This document shows positions 33,954-44,616 of a DNA stretch of 64,000 nucleotides, piece by piece; the first letter of the stretch is position 1, and each line of letters opens with the position of its first letter. The translations under genes were made by a program, and so were the position numbers. The stretch comes from Delphinus delphis. Taxonomy: Eukaryota > Chordata > Mammalia > Artiodactyla > Delphinidae. Location of the stretch: the NCBI RefSeq assembly GCF_949987515.2, contig NC_082687.1:26686132-26750131 (forward strand). Direction: 5' to 3'. The notes under the pieces were generated by a model, which was given only the letters and a program-made list of their open reading frames with translations, made no database searches and was not told the DNA's origin.

Positions 33954-34365
33954 CAGTAAGTCCCCTACATACAAATGAGTACCATTCCGAGAGCGCAGTC
34001 GTAAACCCAATGTGTACGTGAGTCCAACAAAGTTAGCCTAGGTACCCAACTAACACAATTGGCTATATAATACTGTACTGTAATAGGTTTATAATACTTT
34101 TCACACAAATAATAAACAAAAACTGAACAATTTTAATCTTACAGTGCAGTACCCTGAAAAGTACATTACAGTACTGGCCACATCACCACTGTTTTTACAC
34201 TTGCTTCCGGACATCCTGGGCTTGAAATAAAGATACTGTACTACTGTTACTCTACACAGTACTGTACAGTAAAGTATACAAAAGCACAACCATTTGTAGA
34301 GGATTGAATTCTGGTTCACATCTTTGAAAGTTCGCAGCTTGACAGTTCGTATAGGGGACTTACTG
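33954..34365. mobile_element. TcMar-Tigger-like short DNA transposon (MITE)
   Basis: A 412-bp element with inverted termini: left 'cagtaagtcccctacatac', right the reverse complement starting 'cagtaagtcccctatacga'. It is flanked by TA on both sides (33952-33953 and 34366-34367), the target duplication of Tc1/mariner-type transposases. The interior is rich in 'cagtactgtac'-like short repeats and has no transposase frame. Confidence 0.85.
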
Positions 34366-34430
34366 TAAATGTTTATTATTGGAAGCCACGGAGATTGTGG
34401 GATTATTTGTGTCACAGCCTTATCACAGCA
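34366..34430 (+). repeat. Ancient LTR-like repeat, right piece
   Basis: 'aaatgtttattattggaagc' and 'gggattatttgtgtcacagc' are the 3' end of the element begun at 33595. Joining the flanks across the Tigger-like insertion gives continuous text. Confidence 0.5.
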
Positions 34431-34699
34431 AAAAACAATTCAATATACTCAGAAAAACTTTTGAGCATACATTCCCAACACACGTATACTTATTTATTTG
34501 GATGTACAACTACAAAATACACACAAAATATAAATTAAAATTTTGAAAGGTATGATCTGAAAACTAATTAGGAATAAAGTCCTAATAGTTTCTTTCCATT
34601 TCCCAGTGGATGGTCTTAAGCATTTCCTGGGATGATGAGTCCAAATTTGGAGACTACTGTGCTCTAGGCCACAAGATTTTGTTGTTTAAACAAACTAAA

Positions 34700-34844
34700 A
34701 CTTTATTTAACACTTACTGTACTCCAGAAACTAGGGATGGGTGCAGAAAAGAAAATAAAAAGAATAAGACAAGGTCAGGTCACTAGTCTTGAAGAAAGTT
34801 TAAAAGCAGGAAAGAACATAAAAGGTTTAAGAGAGATTACTTTG
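34700..34844 (-). repeat. L2 LINE 3' end fragment
   Basis: Antisense L2 tip ('tttatttaacacttactgta') interrupted by the L1 at 34845; possible continuation after 35101. Confidence 0.5.
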
Positions 34845-35086
34845 AGCATTGACATATATACACTACCAAATGTAAAATGGATGGCTAGTGGGAAGCAGCC
34901 CCATAGCACAGGGAGATTAGCTCAGTGCTTTGTGACCACCTAGAGGGTGGGAGGGAGGCTCAAGAGGGAGGGGATATGGGGATATATGTATACACATAGC
35001 TGGTTCACTTTGTTTTACAGCAGAAACTAACACAACATTGTAAAGCAATTATACTCCAATACAGATATTTTTTTTAAAAAAAGAGA
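34845..35086 (+). mobile_element. 5'-truncated L1 3'UTR (younger type)
   Basis: Sense L1 3'UTR ('ctaccaaatgtaaaatggat' ... 'cattgtaaagcaattatact') with an exact 14-bp target-site duplication at 34831-34844 and 35087-35100. Confidence 0.95.
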
Positions 35087-35349
35087 GAGAGATTACTTTG
35101 GAAATAGAAAGTAGAATAGATCAGAGAGAAAAGGAGAGAGATTTTAGTGGATAGAGTTATAAAGTTAGGGAAATTGGCCAAGAAGGAGGCATTGGGTGAT
35201 GACAAGAATGGAGAGAAGAAAGAGAGAATAGAAAAAGGTTTGGAAATAGTCTGAAATGATCCTCAACTTTATAATGATTTACCTAACAAACAAACTTTAA
35301 CTGATTTCTTTACATACCCCTGAAATAATAATTTATAGTTATAAACTAT

Positions 35350-35465
35350 GATTTGTAAAGTGATCTCACACACTTTAGTCATATTCATTTTAATCCTCAC
35401 AATAACCCTATGAGATGGCTATTAATACCCTCATTTGGTAACTGGAGACCACTAAGGCCCAAATA
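35350..35465 (-). repeat. MIR SINE fragment
   Basis: 'ttaatcctcacaataaccct', 'atgagatggctattaatacc' and 'actggagaccactaaggccc' are antisense MIR. A weaker antisense MIR-like stretch follows at 35790-35870. Confidence 0.75.
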
Positions 35466-36004
35466 CTTCTTCCCTCACACCTAAAAGGATGCAAAAGAAT
35501 CTGGAAAAACTTTTTCTTTGGGCCTAGTGTTAATTTTTGCAGTCAAATGTGGGAAGATCTTCCTTCAATTTGAAAGATGACTGCAGTTTTATACATTAAA
35601 CTTGTCTGATGAGCTGAAACTGTGGTCTTAGGGAAAATGAGTTAGGAGGCCATGTGGTTTGGTGAGTTACACAGACAACCCTGTAAATGTTCTGTCATGT
35701 GTGTTGTGAAACTTTCATCAGTGTAAGGAAACACTCTGGTGAGTGTATCCGATGGGAACAGACTCTTAATAAGAACGAATGATGTATACCTACAACTGCT
35801 TTATGAGATGCGGAATGCTTATCCACATTTTACAATATGTAACAAAAAGACTTGGACTCAGATATAATAGTAAAATATCAGAATGAATTGAAAATCAGGA
35901 AAACAGAATTTGATGCCTTTGATGGGAACAAGGTAATAAATAAGAAATGGGTTTAGAGAAGTATCGTGTTCCAGGTCAAGTACCACGTAATTATGAGAAG
36001 TGCG

Positions 36005-36088
36005 AACTTGAGTTGTTCACTTATACCTTAATCTCAAGGGGTGGCTGGGAGGCTCAAATAAGATAACAAATGGGAAAATGCTTTGAAA
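36005..36088 (+). repeat. MIR SINE fragment
   Basis: 'gggtggctgggaggctcaaa', 'taagataacaaatgggaaaa' and 'tgctttgaaaac' match the sense MIR 3' half. Confidence 0.6.
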
Positions 36089-36633
36089 ACTTACTTATTC
36101 ATCCAAGAAACAGTTATTGCATCGGATATACACATGTGAATAATACGAGCATCACCTCTGCCGTCATGGAGCTTATAGTCTGAAAACAAGTATTTATTGA
36201 GTGACTTTTATGTGCCCAGCACTGAGATGGGCACTGGGGATAAATGGTGAGCAAATTCTTGTTGTCTAGGTTCTTAGAGTGTACCGGAGAAGTTAAACAA
36301 ATACAAAGTACACAAGCCACACAAGTAAGTGTAAAACTGAAATGGGAAAAAATGCCAGGAAGGAGGGAGGTGCCCTCTGCTATTACAGGAATTTCACCTC
36401 AACAGAGAGATCACTTGAACTTAATTCTGAATGATGATTAGAAGAAAAGGAAATTAAGGGCAAAGATCAGACAGGCACTTTCCAGAGGGAACTGCACAGG
36501 AAAAGAGAGGCAGCTGGGTCTATTTTATGAATGTGAAGACAGCCACTGTGAGTGGATTGAAAAATGAGAGGGATTGCTGAGCAAGATGAAGCTGGGAAGG
36601 CTCTGTTATCCATGGCTGGATAGGCTATTTTAA

Positions 36634-36852
36634 TTTTTTTTTTTTTTTTTTTTTTTTGGTACGCGGGCCTCTCACTGTTGTGGCCTCGCCCATTGCGGAG
36701 CAAAGGCTCCGGACGCGCAGGCTCAGCGGCCATGGCTCACGGGCCCAGCCGCTCCCCGGCATGTGGGATCTTCCCGGACCGGGGCACGAACCCGCGTCCC
36801 CTGCATCGGCAGGCGGACTCTCAACCACTGCGCCACCAGGGAAGCTCCTATA
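36634..36852 (-). mobile_element. CHR-type SINE, intermediate form
   Basis: Antisense, long T tract, CpG-rich body. A target-site duplication of 13 bp lies at 36621-36633 and 36853-36865 (one mismatch). It sits inside an L2. Confidence 0.96.
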
Positions 36853-37062
36853 TAGTCTATTTTAAAGAGTTTCTCACTTTATCCCAGAAGCGCAGGAACT
36901 CAATCACAGTGTTTTAAGGGGTGGTAACAGGGTGTTGAATAATATGCTCATATTTGCCTTTTGTAAAGATCACAGGGCTACAATGTGGATATCCAACTGG
37001 ATCATTCTGAATCAAGAGTGACAGAAAAGATAGAAAAGTCCAGAGGCTAATGAGGAGTTTGA

Positions 37063-37537
37063 ACAAGATACAATGGAGTATTACTCAGCCATAAGAAGAG
37101 GATGAAATAATGCCATCTGCAGCAAATGGATGGACCTAGAAATTATCATAGTAAGTGGAGTGAGTCAGACAAAGATAAACATCATATGGTATCACTTATA
37201 TGTGGAATCTTAAAAAAATGATACAAATGAACTTATTTACAAAACAGAAATAGACTCACAGACATAGAAAACAATTTTATGTTACCAAAGGGGATAGCCA
37301 GGGTGGGGGAGGGGGAGGGGGATAAATTAGGAATTTGGGATTAACATATACACACTGCTATACATAAAACAGGTAAACAGCAAGGACCTACTGTACAGCA
37401 CAGGGAACTATACTCAATATCTTGTAATAGCCTAGAATGGAAAAGAATCTGCAAATATACATATAACTGAATCTCTTTGCTGTACACTTGAAGCTAACAC
37501 AACATTGTAAATTAACTATACTTCAATTTTTTAAAAA
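37063..37537 (+). mobile_element. 5'-truncated older L1 (ORF2 tail + 3'UTR)
   Basis: It starts at the ORF2 landmark 'caatggagtattactcagcc' and runs to 'acattgtaaattaactatac' with an A/T tail. A G-rich stretch lies at 37300-37320. Target duplication is unclear. It sits inside an L2. Confidence 0.92.
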
Positions 37538-37613
37538 AGAAGTAATGGTACTCTGGACTAGTGGTAGTGGTGGAGGAGAGAAAAGATATACAGACATTAA
37601 AATGACAGGATTT

Positions 37614-37827
37614 GGGGCTTTTCTGGTGGCACAGTGGTTGAGAGTCCGCCTGCCGATGCAGGGGACATGCGTTCGTGCCCTGGTCTGGGAAGATCCCACA
37701 TGCTGCGGAGCGGCTGGGCCCATGAGCCATGGCTGCTGAGCCTGCATGTCTGGAGCCTGTGCTCCACAACGGGAGAGGCCACAACAGTGAGAGGCCCGCG
37801 TACCGCAAAAAAAAAAAAAAAAAAAAA
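37614..37827 (+). mobile_element. CHR-type SINE, intermediate form (first of a tandem pair)
   Basis: Sense SINE with a 22-nt A tail. The target sequence gacaggattt occurs at 37604-37613 and 37828-37837. The right copy doubles as the left target copy of the next SINE. Confidence 0.96.
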
Positions 37828-37840
37828 GACAGGATTTTCA

Positions 37841-37966
37841 GAAACTCCGTGGCAGTCCAGTGGTTAGGACTCTGAGCTTCCAGTGCCAAGGGTCTGGGCC
37901 CATTCCCTGGTTGCAGGAACTAAGATCCTGCAAGCTGTGGGGCATGGCCAAAAAAAAAAAAAAAAA
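37841..37966 (+). mobile_element. CHR-type SINE, short form (second of a tandem pair)
   Basis: Sense short-form SINE ('ggcagtccagtggttaggac' ... 'catggcc' + A tail). Exact 13-bp duplication at 37828-37840 and 37967-37979. Confidence 0.95.
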
Positions 37967-38179
37967 GACAGGATTTTCATGATACTGTGGATATGAAAGC
38001 TGTGAGAGATGGAAGTAAGAATGACAGGATTTTGGGCTTATGAGACTGGATACATGATGGTGCTATTCAATGAAATAGGATTCTTCACTATTATTCCTAC
38101 ATACAAGTCCTTTTGTTATCCATTGTAAAATTTAGATAAGGATCCCACAGCTCATAAAACAATTATAGGTACACATCAT

Positions 38180-38544
38180 TATCTTAGTCCATTAAAGTTG
38201 CTATGACAAAAATACCATAGACTGGGTAGCTTAAACAATAAATATTTGTTTCTCACAGTTCTGAAAGCTGGAAGTCCAAGATCAAGGCATTGACAGATTC
38301 AATATCTGGGGAGGGCCTGCTTCTTGGTCATAGACAGCTGCCTTCTTCCTGTGTTGTCACAAAGCAGAAGGGGTAAAAGAGCTCTCTGGGGCCTCTTTTA
38401 TAAGGGCACTAATCTCACTCACAAGGGCTCCACCCTCACAACCTAATTATCTCCCAAATGCTCCCGCCTCCTAATAGCATCACATTAGGAGTTAGGATCA
38501 CAACATAGGAATTTTGGGGGCATTGAAACATTCAGTCCATAACA
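38180..38544 (-). mobile_element. Solo LTR, ERVL-MaLR (MLT1-type)
   Basis: Antisense MLT1-like LTR: 'cttagtccattaaagttgct', 'accatagactgggtagctta', 'tctcacagttctgaaagctg', 'cttttataagggcactaatc', 'cacattaggagttaggatca'. Flanking 5-mers atcat and attat differ at one base. No internal retroviral genes are present. Confidence 0.9.
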
Positions 38545-38892
38545 ATTATTTATCCTTACTAAATGAAAATGTGTCTGTCCCCACTCTCCAGACACACTCA
38601 TCAGTGTTCTTTGCACAAGTGAAGACTTTGTGAGACAGATGGCAAAATATCTATGATATTGGCCGTATAACTCACCAGACCACATGGCCCCTCTCACTCT
38701 AACTCTTTCTTCCTAGGGTCACAGATTTAGCTGGTTGCTTATCAGACAAGGTTAACATACAGACCTGCTAGAATCTTTCAAAAAAAAAAGGAAGATCTCA
38801 CTGTGAAATTTAACCCCAAGCACAGAGAGGAAAATGTTTCCAGATCCTCCACCTACTTCTACCTGTGAGATAGGATATTTTCAAGTAAATCG
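38545..38892. other. No assignable feature
   Basis: Nothing recognised. Confidence 0.4.
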
Positions 38893-38901
38893 TTTACGTG
38901 A

Positions 38902-39030
38902 GGGACTTCCCTGATGGTCCAGTGGTTAAGACTCCATGCTTCTACTGCAGGGGGCACAGGTTTAATCCCTGGTTGGGAAACTAAGATCCCACATGCCTCA
39001 CGGCACAGCCAAAAACAACAACAAAAATAA
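38902..39030 (+). mobile_element. CHR-type SINE, short form
   Basis: 'gacttccctgatggtccagt' ... 'cacggcacagcc' with a CAA-rich tail. Flanking 9-bp duplications 38893-38901 and 39031-39039 (one mismatch). The B-box region has decayed ('ggtttaatccc'). Confidence 0.93.
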
Positions 39031-39394
39031 TTTATGTGATTCTTCTGAAAACTGTGTGTAATTAATTATCATTTCTACCTTTAAGATAGTGAATTTAGAA
39101 GCAATAAATTTGATAACTAGTCCATTACATGATCAATTTTTAAGAAACATCTTGACTGATTTGTACTAGATTGAAAAATCCACTCTAGTGAGAAGTTACA
39201 CATGCCTGAGACTTGCCATTTAAATGTGAAATTATTTTTTAAAGAAGGCAGAAGCAGAGAAATATTACCTTACAAAGAGAAAAAGAGATCAGAGAGAGAG
39301 AAGCTATCTTACCCCACCAAAGACCTCAAGATTTTGGTCACTAATACTGGCAATCAAGTTTACCCAGAATAAATTAACAGCTGCCTTTTTTCTA

Positions 39395-39500
39395 ATGGTT
39401 TCTATTTACCAGGCACTATACGCACATAACCTGGTTTAAACTCACAAAACCCCTCAGCTTGGTATTATTGCCATTTTACTAATGTCAGAGCAGGGGCTCC
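39395..39500 (-). repeat. MIR SINE fragment
   Basis: 'accaggcactatacgcacat', 'aactcacaaaacccctcagc' and 'tattattgccattttactaa' follow antisense MIR. Confidence 0.65.
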
Positions 39501-39504
39501 TCAG

Positions 39505-40690
39505 CAAGTGTAAGGAGCTGTCTGAGAACTAGCCCTGTGTAGTTTCCACCACCCCACACTGACTTTCTGTATGGAATCCACCAAAACGTCTCATGGGGAA
39601 CACAGCCATCAAACATCAAACAGTGTGCTGTGCTGGACTGTAATTCGGAGAGCCCTTTGCCCCACATGTTATAAAGCAATGCTTCACGAAGGAAGTGATC
39701 TTGGAGGTGGATTTTGCCATGGAGCTGGTCACTAAAAATAAATATTTGTTGATCAAGCTATTGGAATATTAAATGGAACAAGTCTTAGGGAAAGACTCCT
39801 TTTGACTGTTTCAAAGTTGAAAGTATATCCTTTTACTAAACCCCACAGACTTCTTATATTTTTCATGCATAGTCAACAAAAAAGAAAAGAGATGAGTGTA
39901 GAGCTACTCTGAGGAAAACGAAGGTCAAACTTCACATCACACTTAAACAAGTCATGGGTTCCTCTCCAAGCTCTGAGGTCAAAAAGATTCTATATAAAAA
40001 GGAGGTACTTTCACTATCCCCAGAAGGTGACCCCTGAGCAGCCCAGGGCTTATGCTGCTAACGGAACCCCTGGCAGCAGGGTGGACCTCTGCTGCTCCTC
40101 TGAACTTCTCTCCCTACGTGACAGGTGAGAACCTGTGTGGGACAGGCCCACACTTGAACCTTCCTGGGCTTTTGTCCATGTTTCACGAGCCTCAAAATTT
40201 AATGGCAATTCCATCGTGAGAACATGAATGACACATGATGAAGTTATAGATTCTCCAACATTCTTGAGCAAGACGTGCTAAGCCTTATGTTACAGTTGGC
40301 CCACGTGGACTTGACCAAAGGTGCACCTCAAGTTCAGGGGAGCTAAAGAAGGAACGCCTTGTAGCCTCCTAGTTTCCTCGTGGTGATGCATGAAGTTTTA
40401 AAATACTTGTACTCTTTACTTTTTATTTAGGTCCTTCAGGCTTTGCCCACCTGAAGCATAAATAATTTTTTTTTTTAATCAATGAGAGAAAAATAACCTG
40501 ATTATTTTTCCTTGAATGAAAGAAACCATGAAGGGAGCATATTTTTCACTCTACAACTGTGTATGCTGATGCTATATTGGCAAAATACAAAGGATACAGT
40601 CTGTGTCTTAAATAAAGCACAGCCTGCAGATACCATGTGATAAGGCCAAGCCTCCTTTGGGCTTCCCTCCTAACACTCCTTTACATGAGG
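39505..40690. other. Apparently unique stretch containing a candidate promoter
   Basis: No repeat recognised. The only notable signal is the TATA/splice-donor arrangement at 39991-40130, listed separately. Confidence 0.45.
39991..40130 (+). promoter_or_regulatory. Candidate TATA promoter with first-exon-like donor
   Basis: TATATAAAAAGG at 39991-40002 is a strong TATA-box match. A strong 5' splice site ACAG|GTGAGA lies at 40121-40130. Between them an ATG at 40052 opens a frame (MLLTEPLAAGWTSAAPLNFS...) that stays open through the donor. The ATG context is weak (C at -3). No gene is recognised; this is a pattern-level suggestion. Confidence 0.2.
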
Positions 40691-40694
40691 GCTC

Positions 40695-41190
40695 TTCTCC
40701 ACCCACACCAACCTTCTTTCTGTTCCTCTAATAAACCGAGCTTGTTCCTGTTGGGGTCACTGTACTTCGCTGCTCCCTCTGCCCAGAACACCCTGCTCCC
40801 AGATTAGATGCACAGTTTGCTCTGACTTGGCATTCATGACTCAGCTGAAAAGTCACCTCCTCAGAGATGCTTTCCCAGGTCACTCTCCGAAATGGCACTT
40901 TCCCTCCACAACTATCAACCCCTCTCTCCTGCAGCTGTGTTTTCTTCACCGCACTTTCCCCTCTCTGAAATATCTTGCTCATTTGTTTGTTTAGTTGTTT
41001 TCTGTCTGTGTTCCCTGTCTAATATAAGCACTCCAAGAGCAGAGACCTCGTCTGTCTTGTTCAGTAACATATCTCCAGAGAACTGAACATTTGCCTAATG
41101 CAGAGTTCTCAATAAATACTTGCTGTTTGAATGGATTAATAAATAAATAATTATATGAATGAATGAATGAATGAGTGAATGAATGCTTTC
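40695..41190 (+). repeat. L2 LINE 3' end with (GAAT)n tail
   Basis: Sense L2 in order: 'tgctccctctgcccagaaca', 'cagctgaaaagtcacctcct', 'cagagatgctttcccaggtc', 'aagcactccaagagcagaga', 'ctcaataaatacttgctgtt', then GAAT repeats to 41190. It includes the L2 stem-like end. Confidence 0.88.
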
Positions 41191-41194
41191 TAGG

Positions 41195-42514
41195 AAAGTT
41201 ATAGCAAAGCCCCGCCTCCTAACCCTATCCAGGAGTTATGGTAAATCAGCAGTCTTCTACAGCAAAGATGAATGACACTGGGAACAAGGTTCTAGCCTTG
41301 ATATTCAACCTTATGTTTAGCCAAACTCCAGCTAATGAAAAAGTGAGACAATTCTTTATGTTGCCACTTCTAGGTTTCCCTCTTTGTGCCAAGAGATGAT
41401 ATTCCTGAATAGAAGCCAACAAATAGAAATCCATAATATAGTAACAACATACTTTCTCCCTTCATAATTAAAGGGATTTCTACATAAGAAAGCACTTCTT
41501 AGTTTGCTCAATTTAATGTATTGCAAAGACTATTTTTGCAGTTCACCAGGTATAAAAATTGAATGTATACAGTTTACATTCTTTGGTTCTACTTAATCTT
41601 GATTAATTTCTGAAAATTTCTATTGCGTGTTCCCATGTTCTCTCTCTCTCTCTCTGGAAATATATGCCTAACATAAAAATACACATAAGGATTTGTAGGC
41701 TGCAGAATGGGCATATCTTGAGTCATGGCCCCAGCCAGAAGGACAAAGAAAACAAGCATGTTATATAACAGTGTTTGAACTAGAAAGATGCCTCTTTCTT
41801 TAAAGAAAAGCCACTCATGATGGCTACCTGACTTTTTATTTTATGGAGGCAAAAATATTTTTATTTTATTGAACACCACATATAGAAATTCAATAATCCA
41901 AAACATATGCCATCCAATTTAAAGCTAAATGCCATTTTTGTTGAAACTCAGTACCATTCAAACCGTTGTGTTCATATATATAATACATTTTGCTACTTTA
42001 TGAAGAGGAAAATTTAAATATTTATGATTTATCTAAAATGCCTATTCACATACACTAAAAATAATCATCTAAAAATTGAAATTCCCCTTTATTTAGAATT
42101 TAAAACATTCAGGAATTAATGACCAGCATTTAACAAATAGTAATAATGGTGATAAAATAAATAAAAGAGAAATAGTTTCTACTGATGTAAATGTCTTCAC
42201 ATTTAGGGAAAGTTGATAAATTGCCTCATGGAAAAAAGTTTAGCCAGTAAATGGATTAAAAAAAACATTATATTATGGGCAAGGAAATCAACATTTTCAT
42301 TAACTAGCATTCTCCTCTACCAAATGGATTTCTCCAGCTTCAACATGCCTTATGCCCCCATTTACAGGCTAAATCCTTAACCTGACTCTAAGCTAATATT
42401 CAGATAAATGTGGTAATTTGGTGACTCAGATTGATCTTCCAATACCCTTAATCTTTGGCAGGCAAACTGACCCTCTCAACCTCATCTCAAATGTACATGG
42501 CTAGTTTCTGTTGC
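41195..42514. other. No assignable feature
   Basis: AT-rich and apparently unique. A short (CT)n run lies at 41640-41657. Confidence 0.45.
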
Positions 42515-42988
42515 TTTAAAAATTGTACTGCATGGGCAGAAGACCTAAATAGACATTTCTCCAAAGAAGACATACAGATGGCCAAAGGCATGTGAAAAGA
42601 TGCTCTACATCGCTAATGATTAGAGAAATGCAAATCAAAACTGTAATGAGGTATCACCTCACACCTGTCAGAATAGCTATCATCAAAAAGTCTACAAAAA
42701 GTAAATGCTGGAGAGGGTGTGGAGAAAAGGGAACCCTCCTACACTGTTGGTGGGAATGTAAATAAGTGCAGCCATTATGGAAAACAGTATGGAGATTCCT
42801 TCAAAAACTATAAAGAGAGTTACCATATGATCCAGCAGTCCCACTCCTGGGCATATATCCGGAAAAGATGAAAACTTTAATAATGTGAAAAGATACATGC
42901 ACCCCAATATTCATAGCAGCACTATTTACAGTAGCCAAGATATGGAAGCAACCATCAACAGATGAACAGATAAAGAAAATGTGGAGAG

Positions 42989-42992
<4 letters not shown>

Positions 42993-43057
<65 letters not shown>
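42993..43057. repeat. Compound (AT)n(AC)n microsatellite inside L1
   Basis: About 20 AT units followed by 12 AC units, sitting where other L1 copies have 'catatatacaatgga'. Confidence 0.97.
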
Positions 43058-43464
43058 ATGAAATATTACTCAGTCATAAAAAAGAATGAAATAATGCCAT
43101 TTGCAGCAACAGGGATGGACCTAGAGATTACTGTATCATACTAAGTGAAATATGTCAGAGAAAGACAAATATTATATGATATCACTTATATGTGGAATCT
43201 AAAAAACAATAATACAAATCAACTTATTTACAAAACTGAAACAGACTCACAGACACAGAAAACAAACTTATGGTTATCAAAGGGGAAACTGGGGGAGGGA
43301 TAAATTAGGAGTAAGGGATTAACAGATATACACCACTATATATAAAATAGATCAACAAGGACTTACTGTATAGCACAGGGAACTACATTCAGTAACTTGT
43401 AATAACCTATAATGGAAAAGAACCTGAAAAAGAATATATATGTGTACATATATGTATAGATATA

Positions 43465-43468
<4 letters not shown>

Positions 43469-43500
<32 letters not shown>

Positions 43501-43507
43501 CACACAC
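43469..43507. repeat. Compound (TG)n(TA)n microsatellite inside L1 3'UTR
   Basis: TG run then TA run, placed just upstream of the 'aatcactttgttgtacacc' L1 landmark. Confidence 0.95.
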
Positions 43508-43592
43508 ATATGCCAAATCACTTTGTTGTACACCTGAAACTAACACAATATTGTAAATCAACTATACTTTGATCTTTAAAAATTGTATTGCA

Positions 43593-44538
43593 AAAATGAC
43601 ATGATGGCCCTTACCCTCACCAGTGAGACCCTATGTGCCTATTTTTCCTCAGAGGTGCAACCAACACATACACATTGAAGACTGAGTCGATCATTGTCAT
43701 ATTAGTCTAACAACACAGAAAATGGGGCCAACTTTGGCAATAATGAGATTTTCACTCCCATGTAAGTCCATAATGTCTTTTCTTTCACATAGAACAGAAG
43801 AGGATTCATTTGATAAGTGCTTGTCTGGGATGTTACATAGAGTAAGACACTAAAAAGGAAAACCAGAGTCAAAAATCTTGGAATTGTTTTTGGCTCTAGT
43901 CTAGGGAGACTTTCTAAGATAGTAACTTCTACGGTTGCCTAGCCTCTAAAGAGAGCAAACAAAATATTTCTCTGAAAACAGAATCAACTTTCTTGGGTAA
44001 TTCCAATTTCATTGAGGTTAATATTAATCTAGACATTCCTGGCTATCACTTTAACAGGAATACATTAACATATTTCAAGTGACTGATTTCTTTTGCCAAT
44101 AAAACTCTGTTAGCTCTTTGTTAGTGTCCTGACTCAGCACTTACTACAGGTTTACCTTTCTGAAGAAGGACAGGACATGTTGTAAAAAGAGCTGTAGAAC
44201 TAAACTGCCATAAATAAATGTGCGAGTAAAAAGTTTTTACATTATTATATATGTCTAAAATTATTTTTAAAGGGAGAGCTCAGGCTCTAAAGTTAAAACA
44301 TAGATAGCTCACAGGGCTGATATCCAAAATCTTTTCAATACTTTATGAAAGTGTGTTCTTTGGCATTTAATCCAAGTTCACTTAATATAGTGTTAAGAAA
44401 CGAAAAGAGTAACTGACAGCTGTTTTTCCTCACTAACAGGTCAACCTTATTAGCAATCATCCCAACAATGCGCATTATTTAGATCACCACTCGTGTTATG
44501 GTTTTACATGGCGCACTGGCTTGAAGGGGTGGATATGA
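43593..44538. other. No assignable feature
   Basis: Nothing recognised. Confidence 0.4.
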
Positions 44539-44616
44539 ATGTGTGTGTGTGTGTGCATGCATGCGTGCATGCATGCGCGCGTGTGTGCGTGTATGTGTGT
44601 GTGTGTGTGTGTGTGT
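44539..44616. repeat. 78-bp uninterrupted alternating purine-pyrimidine tract
   Basis: TG, TGCA and CGCG units alternate purine/pyrimidine at every step from 44539 to 44616. This is the composition expected of a Z-DNA-forming tract. Confidence 0.95.

Larger units (their letters stand above)
36188..38090 (-). repeat. L2 LINE host body, interrupted by four later retroposons
   Basis: Antisense L2 text runs from the 3' tip ('tatttattgagtgactttta', 36191) through the 'gaagctgggaaggctctg' area, 36870-37060 (RT C-terminal region), 37540-37613 ('tctggactagtggtagtggt') and 37980-38090 ('aagaatgacaggattttggg'). The order stays collinear with L2 once the insertions at 36634, 37063, 37614 and 37841 are removed. 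A separate L2 3' tip sits just upstream at 36095-36185. Confidence 0.65.
42533..43574 (+). mobile_element. 5'-truncated older L1 (ORF2 C-terminus + 3'UTR)
   Basis: It starts at the 'gggcagaagacctaaataga' ORF2 landmark and ends 'atattgtaaatcaactatac'. An 18-bp target-site duplication lies at 42515-42532 and 43575-43592 (one mismatch). Two microsatellites grew inside it: AT/AC at 42993-43057 and TG/TA at 43469-43507. Confidence 0.96.

Noticed and set aside
38019..38032. Fourth occurrence of the 'gacaggatttt' motif near the SINE pair
   Set aside because: It fits the expected L2 text at that position and has no retroposon next to it, so it is not a further target-site duplication.
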